The position numbers and the translations under genes were made by a program. Of a stretch of 64,000 nt of DNA, positions 51,400 to 60,822 are shown piece by piece. Every line of letters starts with the position of its first letter. The stretch's first letter is position 1. The notes under the pieces are model-generated. The model was not told where the DNA came from and searched no databases. It saw only the letters and a program-made list of their open reading frames with translations. The DNA comes from JBLEFH01 sp047345645 (GTDB taxonomy: Bacteria; Pseudomonadota; Alphaproteobacteria; Rhodobacterales; Rhodobacteraceae): assembly GCA_047345645.1 (NCBI GenBank), contig JBLEFH010000001.1; one strand, 5' to 3'.

Positions 51400-52353
51400 C
51401 TAAACGGTTTCGATCACGCTCCGGCCATTGCGCTCATGAGCAGCGACGAGGCGTTTCTGGTCTTTGCCGTTCAAAATGGGTAGATGCGTGCCGGGGAGAT
51501 CTTCACCGAAAATCTCGATCAACTCGTCAATCGCGTCGTCATCCAGCATCTCGAAAGCCGTCTCGCCAAGATAGAGGCTCTCAGCCGGCGCACCATTGGC
51601 GTAAACCACCTCATGCGCATCGAAAACGAGGTGCAGATAGGTCGTGACCTGATGCAGCGGCTCCTCGCTCACACCGTCTAGCGGGAGGAGTTTGCGTGCC
51701 GTCACCAACGCTTCGGCATCACCAAAGAGGCGTTTCGCGGCGCGGGAAGTCACGAGGATGCGGTGCTGCGGCGAGACCACGAGATCCGCCGTCGGCAGGC
51801 CATCGCCAAGCGCGCCCGCGGCGATCCGCACGGCCCGGCTTTTTTCCGTGGTGATCAGCGTTTTCCGCCCGATCCAGCGCAAGGGCTGGGGGCCGTGATC
51901 GCTTGTGATCACAAGATCGCCGGGTGTGAGTGTCTCAATCGCGCGCGGCCCCTCCGGCGTGGACATCAGCGTGCCAAGGGTGAAACAGACGGCGAGATTC
52001 TCAAGCTCCACAGGCGGATAATTGGATGGCAGGCTCTTGATGTAGTCGGCGATATTGTCCCCGACCGCATAGGATTCCTGCGAATAGAGTGTGCCGGGCC
52101 CGTTGGGTGCGCCGTCATAAATCGCGCTTTCCGCACCGCCATTCAGGCCAAGACCGCCGCCCCCGGTCGAGTCGCGGAATTCGGTTCGGCTGACCTTGCC
52201 GTCGCCATCCGCATCGACGACGCGCAGATCGGCGCCATCATTCGGATCAATAGTCTCGCCTTCATCGTAAAGCGCAATCACACCTTCTTCGCTGCGCGTG
52301 ACTTCGCCATCCGCATCGACCTCGGTGATAAAAACAGTAAAAAGTTGCGGCAT
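51400..52353 (-). CDS. Hint (Hedgehog/intein) domain protein with EF-hand loop
   Basis: 317 residues without a classical signal peptide. An EF-hand loop lies at Asp47-x-Asp49-x-Asp51 to Glu58. The Hint domain starts at Cys123 (CFTLGTLMSTPEGPRAIETL), with GDLVITSDHGPQPLRWIGRK and VVSPQHRILV, in about 190 residues. Hint domains self-cleave after the first Cys; the C-terminal His-Asn of inteins is absent, as in Hog-type processing. Probably secreted without a signal peptide (type I-like), which is inference. It contains one TGTGATCACA palindrome. Confidence 0.82.
   Translation of the reverse strand: MPQLFTVFITEVDADGEVTRSEEGVIALYDEGETIDPNDGADLRVVDADGDGKVSRTEFRDSTGGGGLGLNGGAESAIYDGAPNGPGTLYSQESYAVGDNIADYIKSLPSNYPPVELENLAVCFTLGTLMSTPEGPRAIETLTPGDLVITSDHGPQPLRWIGRKTLITTEKSRAVRIAAGALGDGLPTADLVVSPQHRILVTSRAAKRLFGDAEALVTARKLLPLDGVSEEPLHQVTTYLHLVFDAHEVVYANGAPAESLYLGETAFEMLDDDAIDELIEIFGEDLPGTHLPILNGKDQKRLVAAHERNGRSVIETV
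51904..51913. repeat. TGTGATCACA palindrome copy 9
   Basis: In the Hint-domain gene; read L-V-I-T-S. The palindrome extends to 14 bases (CTTGTGATCACAAG). Confidence 0.85.
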
Positions 52354-52423
52354 ATCGTCCCACCCCCAATTAACCTTTCTTTAACAAAGTTTAAGCGGGG
52401 TGGCTATGATTTTATCTAAATAT

Positions 52424-52867
52424 TTATCTATCTTGCCGCAGCAGATAGTCCTCCAGGTCCTCTTCGGCGACCTCATATTCGGGCGTCGTCCGGTTTTTCA
52501 CTGATATTCCAGCATCATGCGTGCTGTTCGGATCGCCCGTGACGAGCGGATGCCACTCGGGCAAGGTTTCGCCGTCGTAAAGCCGCTTATAGGCGCAGGT
52601 TGGCGGGAGCCAATAGGCGATGTCCGGGAGGGTTTTCAGGGAGAGAACAATACAGTCCGGCACCAGTTGTTTGCGAATGGCGTAATTGCCGCAGCGACAG
52701 GTCGAGTCGTCTAGGAGGCGGCAGGCGACGGAGGTATAGTAAACGTCGCCGGTGTCTTCCTCTTCGAGTTTGATCAGGCAGCACTTCCCGCAACCATCGC
52801 AGAGCGCTTCCCACTCTTCGGCGGTCATCTCGCTCAGCGGGACGTTTTCCCAGAAACGCGCTCTCAT
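52424..52867 (-). CDS. YcgN-family cysteine-cluster protein (UPF0260)
   Basis: 147 residues: FWENVPLSEMTAEEWEALCDGCGKCC at the start, followed by CRLLDD and TCRCGNY clusters and PPTCAYKRL. The eight or so conserved Cys suggest a metal or Fe-S site. Function unknown. Its ATG overlaps the ribF stop (ATGA) although it follows ribF on the same strand. Confidence 0.88.
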   Translation of the reverse strand: MRARFWENVPLSEMTAEEWEALCDGCGKCCLIKLEEEDTGDVYYTSVACRLLDDSTCRCGNYAIRKQLVPDCIVLSLKTLPDIAYWLPPTCAYKRLYDGETLPEWHPLVTGDPNSTHDAGISVKNRTTPEYEVAEEDLEDYLLRQDR

Positions 52868-53805
52868 GATGCGCTCGGCAGTGGGATTTTTTCGGTCAGG
52901 ATCTCCTTGGCCTGCGCGCAATCGGCGTTCATCTGGTCGATCAGCGGCTGGAGCCCGTCGAATTTCTCTTCGGGCCGCAGGAAGGCGACGAGGGCGACAG
53001 ACAGATCCTCGCCGTAAAGATCGCCCTCGAAATCAAAGAGATAGGGCTCCAGGATCGGGACGAAATCGCCGAAGGTCGGGCGGGAGCCGAGGGAAGCCGC
53101 GCCGTGATAGCTGCCCTTGTGCGGGCCGGTCAGCACATCGACCGCGACGGCATAAACGCCGAATTTCGGCAGATGCAGACCATCAAGCGAGAGGTTCGCG
53201 GTCGGGTAGCCAAGCTCGCGCCCGCGCTTATGACCATGCTCGACCACGCCGTCGATCCGGTGCCAATGGCCCAGCATCCGCGCGGCGAGGTCTGGCTTGC
53301 CGTCGCTCAGAGCTTCGCGGATGGCGGTGGAGGAAATCGTCATGTCCCCCAGCTCTTTGAGCGGGGCGATGGTTACGTCGAAACCGTAAATCGCGCCGAG
53401 GGTTTTGAGCATCGGCGCATCGCCCTCGCGCCCCTTGCCGAAGCGAAAATCTGCGCCGACGGCGACATGGGAGAGGCCGAGATCACGCGCCAGAATATGC
53501 GCCGCGAAATCGGCGGCGGAGAGACTGGCAAGCTTTTCGTTGAAAGGAATTTCGAAGAGATGCGCGACGCCGATCTTGTCGAGCCGGTGCCGCCTCGCTT
53601 CGCGGTTCATCAGGCGGAAGGGTGGGGCGTCCGGCTGGAACAGCTCGCGCGGATGCGGCTCAAAGGTCACGATGCCGAGCGGTGCGTCGTTGCGCGCCTG
53701 ATCAATCACCCATTGATGGCCGAGATGCACACCGTCGAAATTGCCCATGGCGGCCGACGCGCCGCGTGCCCGCGCGGGAACCGGGAAGGTCGTGTGCAGC
53801 CGCAT
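52864..53805 (-). CDS. ribF: Bifunctional riboflavin kinase / FAD synthetase
   Basis: 313 residues. The FAD-synthetase domain has AAMGNFDGVHLGHQ and ISSTAIREAL; the kinase domain has GRELGYPTANLSL and GVYAV. It makes FMN and FAD from riboflavin, the substrate that RibN imports. It lies between a HAD gene and YcgN and overlaps the latter. Confidence 0.95.
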   Translation of the reverse strand: MRLHTTFPVPARARGASAAMGNFDGVHLGHQWVIDQARNDAPLGIVTFEPHPRELFQPDAPPFRLMNREARRHRLDKIGVAHLFEIPFNEKLASLSAADFAAHILARDLGLSHVAVGADFRFGKGREGDAPMLKTLGAIYGFDVTIAPLKELGDMTISSTAIREALSDGKPDLAARMLGHWHRIDGVVEHGHKRGRELGYPTANLSLDGLHLPKFGVYAVAVDVLTGPHKGSYHGAASLGSRPTFGDFVPILEPYLFDFEGDLYGEDLSVALVAFLRPEEKFDGLQPLIDQMNADCAQAKEILTEKIPLPSAS

Positions 53806-53808
53806 TGC

Positions 53809-54651
53809 CTAGCGCAGCGCCCCCATGGAATAGCGCGGTGTCATGCCCGCCTGAGAAAGAAAGCGTTCCAGCTTGTCCGGGTCCGGCTGGTCCTCGGTGC
53901 CGGTTTCCGCCGCCGCGAGACCGCCGGTGATGAAGAGCGCGTCGATGCCTTCGCCAACGGCGCCCTGAATATCGGTGTGGATGCCGTCGCCAATCGCCAG
54001 AAGGCGGCTGTTGTCGTGGATCGCAAGTCGCTCGCGGGCGATGTCATAGACGGGCGGATGCGGCTTGCCGAAATAATGCGCGGTGCCGCCAGCTTCTTCG
54101 TAAGCCTGCGCAATCGCGCCCGCGCAATAGATGCGCGTGTCGCCGTGATCGACGACAATATCGGGGTTGGCGCAGTAGAGCGGCAGGCCCTCGTTCACGC
54201 CATAAGCGATTTCGAGACGGTAGTTTTCCGGCGTTTCCGTCCGGTCGTCACGCGGGCCGAGAACGAGGATCGCCTCGGCCTGCTCGATGGGGGTGATCTC
54301 AATGTCGAGACCTTCGAGAAACCCGCCCTGACGCTCACCCTCAGGCGCGATGAGGCAGAACTTCTTGCCTGTCATCGTCGCCTCGATGGCGGCGCGGGTC
54401 GCATCGCCGGAGGTGGCGATCTCGTCATAGCAGTTTTCCGGCGCCCCAAGCCGCGCGATCTGCTCGGCCACGGCGGGCGAGAGACGCGGGGAGTTGGTCA
54501 GCAGCAGCACCTTGCCGCCATTCGTCCGGAAATCCTGCAACGCCGCGACGGCCGCCGGATGCGCCTCGACACCGTTATGAAGGCAGCCCCACAAATCGCA
54601 GAGCACGCCGTCATAATTGGTCCCGATATCGGCCAGTTTCTCGATGATCAT
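53809..54651 (-). CDS. TIGR01459-type HAD hydrolase (NagD-like)
   Basis: 280 residues. GVLCDLWGCLHNG is motif I with the IIA-cap HAD style, LLTNSPRLSP motif II, and AIGDGIHTDIQGAVGEGIDALFI motif IV. The family contains predicted sugar or nucleotide phosphatases; substrate unknown. Three bases before ribF, probably co-transcribed. Confidence 0.88.
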   Translation of the reverse strand: MIIEKLADIGTNYDGVLCDLWGCLHNGVEAHPAAVAALQDFRTNGGKVLLLTNSPRLSPAVAEQIARLGAPENCYDEIATSGDATRAAIEATMTGKKFCLIAPEGERQGGFLEGLDIEITPIEQAEAILVLGPRDDRTETPENYRLEIAYGVNEGLPLYCANPDIVVDHGDTRIYCAGAIAQAYEEAGGTAHYFGKPHPPVYDIARERLAIHDNSRLLAIGDGIHTDIQGAVGEGIDALFITGGLAAAETGTEDQPDPDKLERFLSQAGMTPRYSMGALR

Positions 54652-54655
54652 CAGA

Positions 54656-55411
54656 TCAGAAGCCGAGCGAGAAGCGGCGGGTCACGCCGAGGCGCACGCT
54701 GTACTGATCCTCGTCCTGAACGATCGGGCTGTCCGCCGCGTCTTCGAGCAGACGGTTATATTCGAACTCACCCACAATCGCGGTTTTCTCGCCGATGGCG
54801 TAGCGCGCCTGAGTCTCGAACCCTGCGGATTTGAACCCGCCCGACGGCTCGTAAGCGGAATAGCCGCTGGTCGCCGCATCGCCGTCCGAGACGCCGAAAT
54901 AGGTTTCCATATACTCATCATCGGCCATGGTCACATTCGGGCCGAAGCTGATCAGCAGGCGGTCGGTTGCCTGATAATAATAGTCGAACCCGACTTCGCC
55001 GACGATGCCCTCATGGCCACCGAAACCGCGACGCGCGACCGCATAGGTGCGGAAATTGCCATAGTCGTAAACCACGCGGCCACCGACTTCGTAAGCCGCG
55101 TCGATGCTCTCTAGGCCTTCGAGATCGCTGTCGTCATCCTCGTCGCGCTCGCCGATATAGTTGAAGGACGGCACGATCAGGAAGTTGCTTTTGCTGCCTT
55201 CCCCGCCGTCACCGAACGCGCGCAGACGGAAGGTTGCATTGCGGGCGATGAACCAGGGGGCCAGCTCATTTTCATCCGACCCTTCATAGCTCGGCGCGTA
55301 GCTTGCACCAAAGCCGAGATCCGCCGACAAACGGCCAAAGCCATCCGTGGGCTGGAGGTCCTGCGCCGCGAGCGGGCTGGCGGCGAGGGCAAAAAGCAAA
55401 GCATATTTCAT
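54656..55411 (-). CDS. MipA/OmpV-family outer membrane protein
   Basis: 251 residues with signal peptide MKYALLFALAASPLAAQ. Alternating beta strands, AVARRGFGGHEGIVGEVGFD, and a C-terminal aromatic residue (VTRRFSLGF) indicate a beta-barrel. MipA relatives scaffold murein synthesis or act as porin-like proteins; role here unknown. Confidence 0.88.
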   Translation of the reverse strand: MKYALLFALAASPLAAQDLQPTDGFGRLSADLGFGASYAPSYEGSDENELAPWFIARNATFRLRAFGDGGEGSKSNFLIVPSFNYIGERDEDDDSDLEGLESIDAAYEVGGRVVYDYGNFRTYAVARRGFGGHEGIVGEVGFDYYYQATDRLLISFGPNVTMADDEYMETYFGVSDGDAATSGYSAYEPSGGFKSAGFETQARYAIGEKTAIVGEFEYNRLLEDAADSPIVQDEDQYSVRLGVTRRFSLGF

Positions 55412-55484
55412 GGGTTGTGCATCCTTCGGTTGATGCTGACGAATATAACGATTCCGCGGGCCGTGAAAAGGCTGATCGAGTCAG

Positions 55485-55513
55485 TTGACAGCCGCGTGAT
55501 CCTCTCCTAAATC
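55485..55513 (+). promoter_or_regulatory. Sigma-70-type promoter of groESL
   Basis: TTGACA, 17 bases, TAAATC. Transcription would start near 55520, at the beginning of the CIRCE element. Confidence 0.7.
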
Positions 55514-55520
55514 GACGTTG

Positions 55521-55547
55521 TTAGCACTCAAGGGCGGCGAGTGCTAA
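55521..55547. promoter_or_regulatory. CIRCE element (HrcA operator)
   Basis: TTAGCACTC, nine bases, GAGTGCTAA: the exact inverted repeat bound by HrcA. It lies 53 bases upstream of groES, so the operon is repressed by HrcA and derepressed by heat. Confidence 0.97.
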
Positions 55548-55599
55548 ATTCTGAATGGCCGCCCGAGACAGACAAAAACCGTGTGAAAGGGAGACTTTC

Positions 55600-55887
55600 A
55601 TGGCTTTTACACCGCTGCATGACCGCGTGCTGGTTCGTCGCATCGAAAGCGACGAGAAAACCGCAGGCGGCCTCATTATCCCGGATAACGCAAAAGAAAA
55701 ACCCTCCGAGGGCGAAATTGTCGCAGTCGGCAAGGGCGCGATCAAAGAAAACGGCGATCGCGTTGAAATGGAAGTGAAAGCGGGCGACCGCGTTCTCTTC
55801 GGCAAATGGTCGGGCACCGAGGTCAAACTCGACGGCGAAGACCTGCTCATCATGAAAGAAAGCGACATTCTGGGCGTGATCGGCTGA
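55600..55887 (+). CDS. groES: Co-chaperonin GroES
   Basis: 95 residues. FTPLHDRVLVRRIESDEKTAGG and the mobile loop are standard. Forms the heptameric lid of GroEL. ATG 55600 has AAAGGGAG upstream. Confidence 0.98.
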   Translation: MAFTPLHDRVLVRRIESDEKTAGGLIIPDNAKEKPSEGEIVAVGKGAIKENGDRVEMEVKAGDRVLFGKWSGTEVKLDGEDLLIMKESDILGVIG

Positions 55888-55928
55888 TCCAGCCTTGATC
55901 CGTTTCCAGAACAGTAAGGAGTTTTCAA

Positions 55929-57578
<1,650 letters not shown>

Positions 57579-57601
57579 GCCGACCTGTCAGCCAGACGGA
57601 T

Positions 57602-57629
57602 AAAGGGGGCCTTCGGGTCCCCTTTTTTT
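57602..57629 (+). terminator. Intrinsic terminator of groESL
   Basis: AAAGGGGGCC, TTCG, GGTCCCCTTTTTTT. Confidence 0.85.
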
Positions 57630-57768
57630 GTCTTGTCATGGGAAAGTCATCGAAGCGTCACACTGAATTCTGTGGGTTTTCCAGACGAAATACGAAATTC
57701 GCAACAATATATTGATTGAGAGCTTGTGATCACGTAGCCTCAGCGCGTCTTTTAAGAGGGAGGCTCAG

Positions 57769-58110
57769 ATGAGCAAAAGAGATGACCTGATTGCGGCTTA
57801 TGCGGCGGATCTGAAGGAAAAATGCGGGGTTCAGCCGGATATGGACCTGCTCACCAACGTGACGATTGGCTGCGGTCCGTCGATCTATAACGAGGATGCC
57901 AGCACCGTTGCCGGGTCTGACAAGGCGGAACTGGAGACGGTGAAAAACAATTTCCTCGTCAAGAAGCTGGGTCTTTCCGATGGGCCGGAATTGATGGATG
58001 CGATCAACGCGGTGATTGACCAATATGGTCGCTCCAACCGCAACAAACACCGCGCGGTCATTTACTACCTGCTCACCAAGCATTTCGGCAAAGAAGGCGT
58101 TTACGCGTAA
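57769..58110 (+). CDS. DUF2853 family protein
   Basis: 113 residues: KRDDLIAAYAADLKEKCG, KAELETVKNNFLVKKLGL and NRNKHRAVIYYLLTKHFGKE. A small helical cytosolic protein of the DUF2853 family, function unknown. GAGGGAGG precedes the ATG. The gap before it (57630-57768) is AT-richer and holds a near copy (TGTGATCACG) of the window's iterated palindrome. Confidence 0.85.
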   Translation: MSKRDDLIAAYAADLKEKCGVQPDMDLLTNVTIGCGPSIYNEDASTVAGSDKAELETVKNNFLVKKLGLSDGPELMDAINAVIDQYGRSNRNKHRAVIYYLLTKHFGKEGVYA

Positions 58111-58133
58111 CGTTTTCAGTGCCTTAGCATGAG

Positions 58134-58160
58134 AAAGAGCCGCAACTTGCGGCTCTTTTT
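58134..58160. terminator. Bidirectional terminator between DUF2853 gene and purK
   Basis: AAAGAGCCGC, AACTT, GCGGCTCTTTTT. A-run and T-run flank the stem, so both convergent genes can use it. Confidence 0.85.
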
Positions 58161-58161
58161 G

Positions 58162-59208
58162 TTACTGCGCCTTCGGGCGGGCGTAGTTGATATGCCCCAT
58201 CTTTCGGCCCGGCCGCGCCTCCGCCTTGCCGTAGAGATGCAGCGCCCCTTCCGGCTGTTCGGGAATGCCGCCCTCGCCGATGAGGTTCACCATCTTCACA
58301 TCGCTATGCCGCTGCCCGGAGCCGAGCGGCAGGTCGCAAATGGCCCGGATATGCTGCTCGAACTGGTCGATCTCGCAGCCATTCTGCGTCCAGTGGCCCG
58401 AATTATGCACCCGCGGGGCCATCTCATTGACCACGAGCCCGTGCTCCGTGACGAAGAGCTCCACCCCCATCACGCCGACATAATCGAGCGCGTTCAGGAT
58501 CTTTCCTGCCATCAGCACCGCATCTTGAAGCGTTCCGGCCGGTTGTGTCGCGGGCACATTGGTGACGCGCAGAATGCCGTCCTCATGATCGTTCTGGCCC
58601 GGATCGAAACAGGCGATCTCGCCTGAGCGGCTCCGCGCGGCAATCACCGAAATCTCAGCGGAGAAGTTGACGAACCCCTCAAGGATCGCCGGTGCGCCCT
58701 CAATCGCCGCGACAGCCTCAGCCGCTTCCGCGCCCGCATTGACCCGCACTTGCCCCTTGCCATCATAGCCGAAACGGCGGGTTTTGAGGATCGCGGGCGT
58801 GCGCGTGTTCGCGAGGCCCGTCAGCAGATCATCCTCGTCATTCACCCCGTAAAACGGTGCGACGGGCAGGGCGAGGCGGGTGAGGAAGTTCTTCTCCAAC
58901 ATCCGGTCCTGCGTGATCTCCAGCGCTTTGGCGTCCGGGAAACATGGCGTGTCGCCGAGATGATCGTAAACCTCCAGCGGGATATTCTCCCACTCCAGCG
59001 TGATCACATCGCATCGCTCGGCAAACCGGGCCAGGGCGTCCGCATCTTCGAACGCCGCCTGAATATGCTCTGCCGCCACCTCTGCTGCGGGCGGGTGGTC
59101 CTCCGGCGCGAAGATCACAACATGCTTGCCAAGCCGCGCCGCCGCGACCGCGAGCATCCGGCCAAGCTGACCGCCGCCCAAAATCCCGATGGTCTTGATG
59201 TCACTCAT
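58162..59208 (-). CDS. purK: N5-carboxyaminoimidazole ribonucleotide synthase
   Basis: 348 residues, ATP-grasp. TIGILGGGQLGRMLAVAA, FLTRLALPVAPF, LKTRRFGYDGKGQ and MAPRVHNSGHWT. It makes N5-CAIR from AIR, ATP and bicarbonate, the substrate of PurE. ATG 59208 overlaps the end of purE by eight bases. Confidence 0.96.
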   Translation of the reverse strand: MSDIKTIGILGGGQLGRMLAVAAARLGKHVVIFAPEDHPPAAEVAAEHIQAAFEDADALARFAERCDVITLEWENIPLEVYDHLGDTPCFPDAKALEITQDRMLEKNFLTRLALPVAPFYGVNDEDDLLTGLANTRTPAILKTRRFGYDGKGQVRVNAGAEAAEAVAAIEGAPAILEGFVNFSAEISVIAARSRSGEIACFDPGQNDHEDGILRVTNVPATQPAGTLQDAVLMAGKILNALDYVGVMGVELFVTEHGLVVNEMAPRVHNSGHWTQNGCEIDQFEQHIRAICDLPLGSGQRHSDVKMVNLIGEGGIPEQPEGALHLYGKAEARPGRKMGHINYARPKAQ

Positions 59209-59689
59209 CTTTCGGTTCCTCCGCCACGGCTTCACTCTGCGCCGCGCGCCAGGCGTCGAGACGTTCGGCCAGCGCGGGATCATTCACCGCCAGTTGCGCC
59301 GCCGCGAAGAGCGCCGCATTTGCCGCGCCGGCAACGCCAATCGCGAAAGTCCCAACCGGCACGCCTTTTGGCATTTGCACGATGGAATAGAGGGAATCGA
59401 GACCCGACAGCGCCTTCGATTGCACCGGCACCCCAAGCACCGGCACCCGCGTTTTCGCCGCGATCATCCCCGGCAGATGCGCCGCGCCGCCCGCGCCCGC
59501 GATGATCGCGGCCAAACCGCGCCCGGCGGCGGCTTCGGCATAGGCGAACATCCGATCCGGCGTGCGGTGCGCGCTCACGATTTTCGCCTCATAAGCCACG
59601 CCAAGCGCATCGAGAATCTCGGCGGCGGCTTTCATCGTCGGCCAGTCCGACTGGCTGCCCATGACAATGCCGACTTTGGGAGTGCTCAT
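59201..59689 (-). CDS. purE: N5-CAIR mutase
   Basis: 162 residues. VGIVMGSQSDWPTMKAAAEI and VSAHRTPDRMFAYAEAA are the family signatures. It converts N5-CAIR to CAIR in purine synthesis. ATG 59689 was chosen because GAGG lies five bases upstream. Overlaps purK. Confidence 0.96.
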   Translation of the reverse strand: MSTPKVGIVMGSQSDWPTMKAAAEILDALGVAYEAKIVSAHRTPDRMFAYAEAAAGRGLAAIIAGAGGAAHLPGMIAAKTRVPVLGVPVQSKALSGLDSLYSIVQMPKGVPVGTFAIGVAGAANAALFAAAQLAVNDPALAERLDAWRAAQSEAVAEEPKDE

Positions 59690-59696
59690 AACGGCC

Positions 59697-59912
59697 TCAT
59701 GCAATAATATCAGGGAACAAACGGTCTTCGATCTGGGCGATCTGGTCCTTGAGCACCAGCTTCTGTTTTTTCAGCCGCCGCACTTCAAAGGCCGTTCCGG
59801 CCCCGTCCTCGACCAAAGCGTGAATTTTCTCATCAAGCCGACGATGCCGCACCCGCAGAACGTCCAGCTCCGCCTTCAGCACCTCTTGCTCATTCATCTC
59901 ATGGGTCGTCAT
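59697..59912 (-). CDS. YdcH/DUF465 family small protein
   Basis: 71 residues, mostly a charged helix with FEVRRLKKQKLVLKDQIAQIE, the DUF465 pattern. Function unknown. It ends seven bases before the purE start. Confidence 0.85.
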   Translation of the reverse strand: MTTHEMNEQEVLKAELDVLRVRHRRLDEKIHALVEDGAGTAFEVRRLKKQKLVLKDQIAQIEDRLFPDIIA

Positions 59913-60007
59913 GCCGATCCAGACCGCCTCGTGTTCCTTCGCAATCTAGCCCGGCCATGCGGGGAGGGAAACCCCCACAAACGCCGCAGACCGCGCTTAT
60001 CCTACCC

Positions 60008-60036
60008 TTGTGATACAGGCGTCCTAACCCCATATT
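60008..60036 (+). promoter_or_regulatory. Candidate RpoH (sigma-32) promoter of hsp20
   Basis: CTTGTG at 60008-60013, 15 bases, then CCCCATAT at 60029-60036. It resembles the sigma-32 consensus (CTTGAA with CCCCATnT) and lies about 64 bases before the small heat-shock gene. Sigma-32 use is inference. Confidence 0.6.
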
Positions 60037-60099
60037 AATGCCAAGAGACGTTGCCAGAATGGGACGTCAGGGAAAAGGCGCCAATGAGGGCTTTGCAAG

Positions 60100-60519
60100 A
60101 TGACAAAACATAATTTCGGCTCGCATCCCTATTTGCTTGGGTTCGAGCAGCTTGATCGCCTCGTAGAGCGGACGAGCAAGGCGGGGCAGGACAGCTATCC
60201 GCCTTATAATATTGAACAAACGGCTCAGGATGGGTATCGGATCAGCCTCGCGGTGGCGGGTTTTACCGAAGATGACCTTGAGATTACCGTCGAAGATAAC
60301 CAACTCTTTATAAGCGGACGTAAACCGGCAGAGGACGAAAGCCGCGTCTATCTGCACCGCGGCATCGCCGCCCGCGCTTTCCAACGCAGTTTTGTGCTGG
60401 CTGAAGGTGTCGAGGTGACGGGTGCGGACATGGAAAACGGGCTGCTGCATATTGATCTCGAACGCCAGCGTCCGGACACGGTGACGCGCCGGATCGAGAT
60501 TGGCAAAGGAGGCAAATGA
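60100..60519 (+). CDS. Small heat-shock protein Hsp20/IbpA
   Basis: 139 residues. An alpha-crystallin domain with YRISLAVAGFTEDDLEITVE, LFISGRK and the terminal ENGLLHIDLERQRPD segment. It is an ATP-independent holdase. It forms an operon with the DUF1150 gene, the usual alphaproteobacterial pairing. Confidence 0.95.
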   Translation: MTKHNFGSHPYLLGFEQLDRLVERTSKAGQDSYPPYNIEQTAQDGYRISLAVAGFTEDDLEITVEDNQLFISGRKPAEDESRVYLHRGIAARAFQRSFVLAEGVEVTGADMENGLLHIDLERQRPDTVTRRIEIGKGGK

Positions 60520-60737
60520 TGGAAGAGCAGGAAATCATGGGTGGCGGGGCCACCGTCTATGTGCGCGCCGTCGATGTTGCGGACCTCCCCGACGAGGTGC
60601 GCGAGCAGGCGGGCGATCTGAGCGAGCTTTATGCGATCCACGACGAGGAGGGCACGCAGCTCGCCCTCGTGGCCGACCGCAAGCTGGCCTTCACCGTCGC
60701 GCGCCAGCACGAATTTGCGCCGGTGAGTGTGCATTAA
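60519..60737 (+). CDS. DUF1150 family protein
   Basis: 72 residues: VYVRAVDVADLPDEVREQAG, LYAIHDEEGTQLALVADRKLAF. DUF1150 genes follow hsp20 in many alphaproteobacteria. ATG 60519 has GGAGG six bases upstream; ATG 60516 is also possible. Overlaps the hsp20 stop. Confidence 0.87.
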   Translation: MEEQEIMGGGATVYVRAVDVADLPDEVREQAGDLSELYAIHDEEGTQLALVADRKLAFTVARQHEFAPVSVH

Positions 60738-60760
60738 CCGCAGCGACAGAATTCAAAAGA

Positions 60761-60785
60761 AAAGCCCGCCAAATTGGCGGGCTTT
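60761..60785. terminator. Terminator after DUF1150 gene
   Basis: AAAGCCCGCC, AAATT, GGCGGGCTTT, symmetrical, usable by both convergent transcripts. Confidence 0.75.
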
Positions 60786-60822
60786 GTCGTTTTTGCAGGT
60801 GCCCCTGACGGGGCAGGGCGCG

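Noticed and set aside
1416..51913. The TGTGATCACA copies as CRP/FNR binding sites
   Set aside because: CRP sites need a six-base spacer between TGTGA and TCACA; here the halves abut and all copies are inside genes.
57725..58999. Near copies of the palindrome (TGTGATCACG at 57725; CGTGATCACA in purK)
   Set aside because: One mismatch each; not counted. They may be decayed copies or chance.
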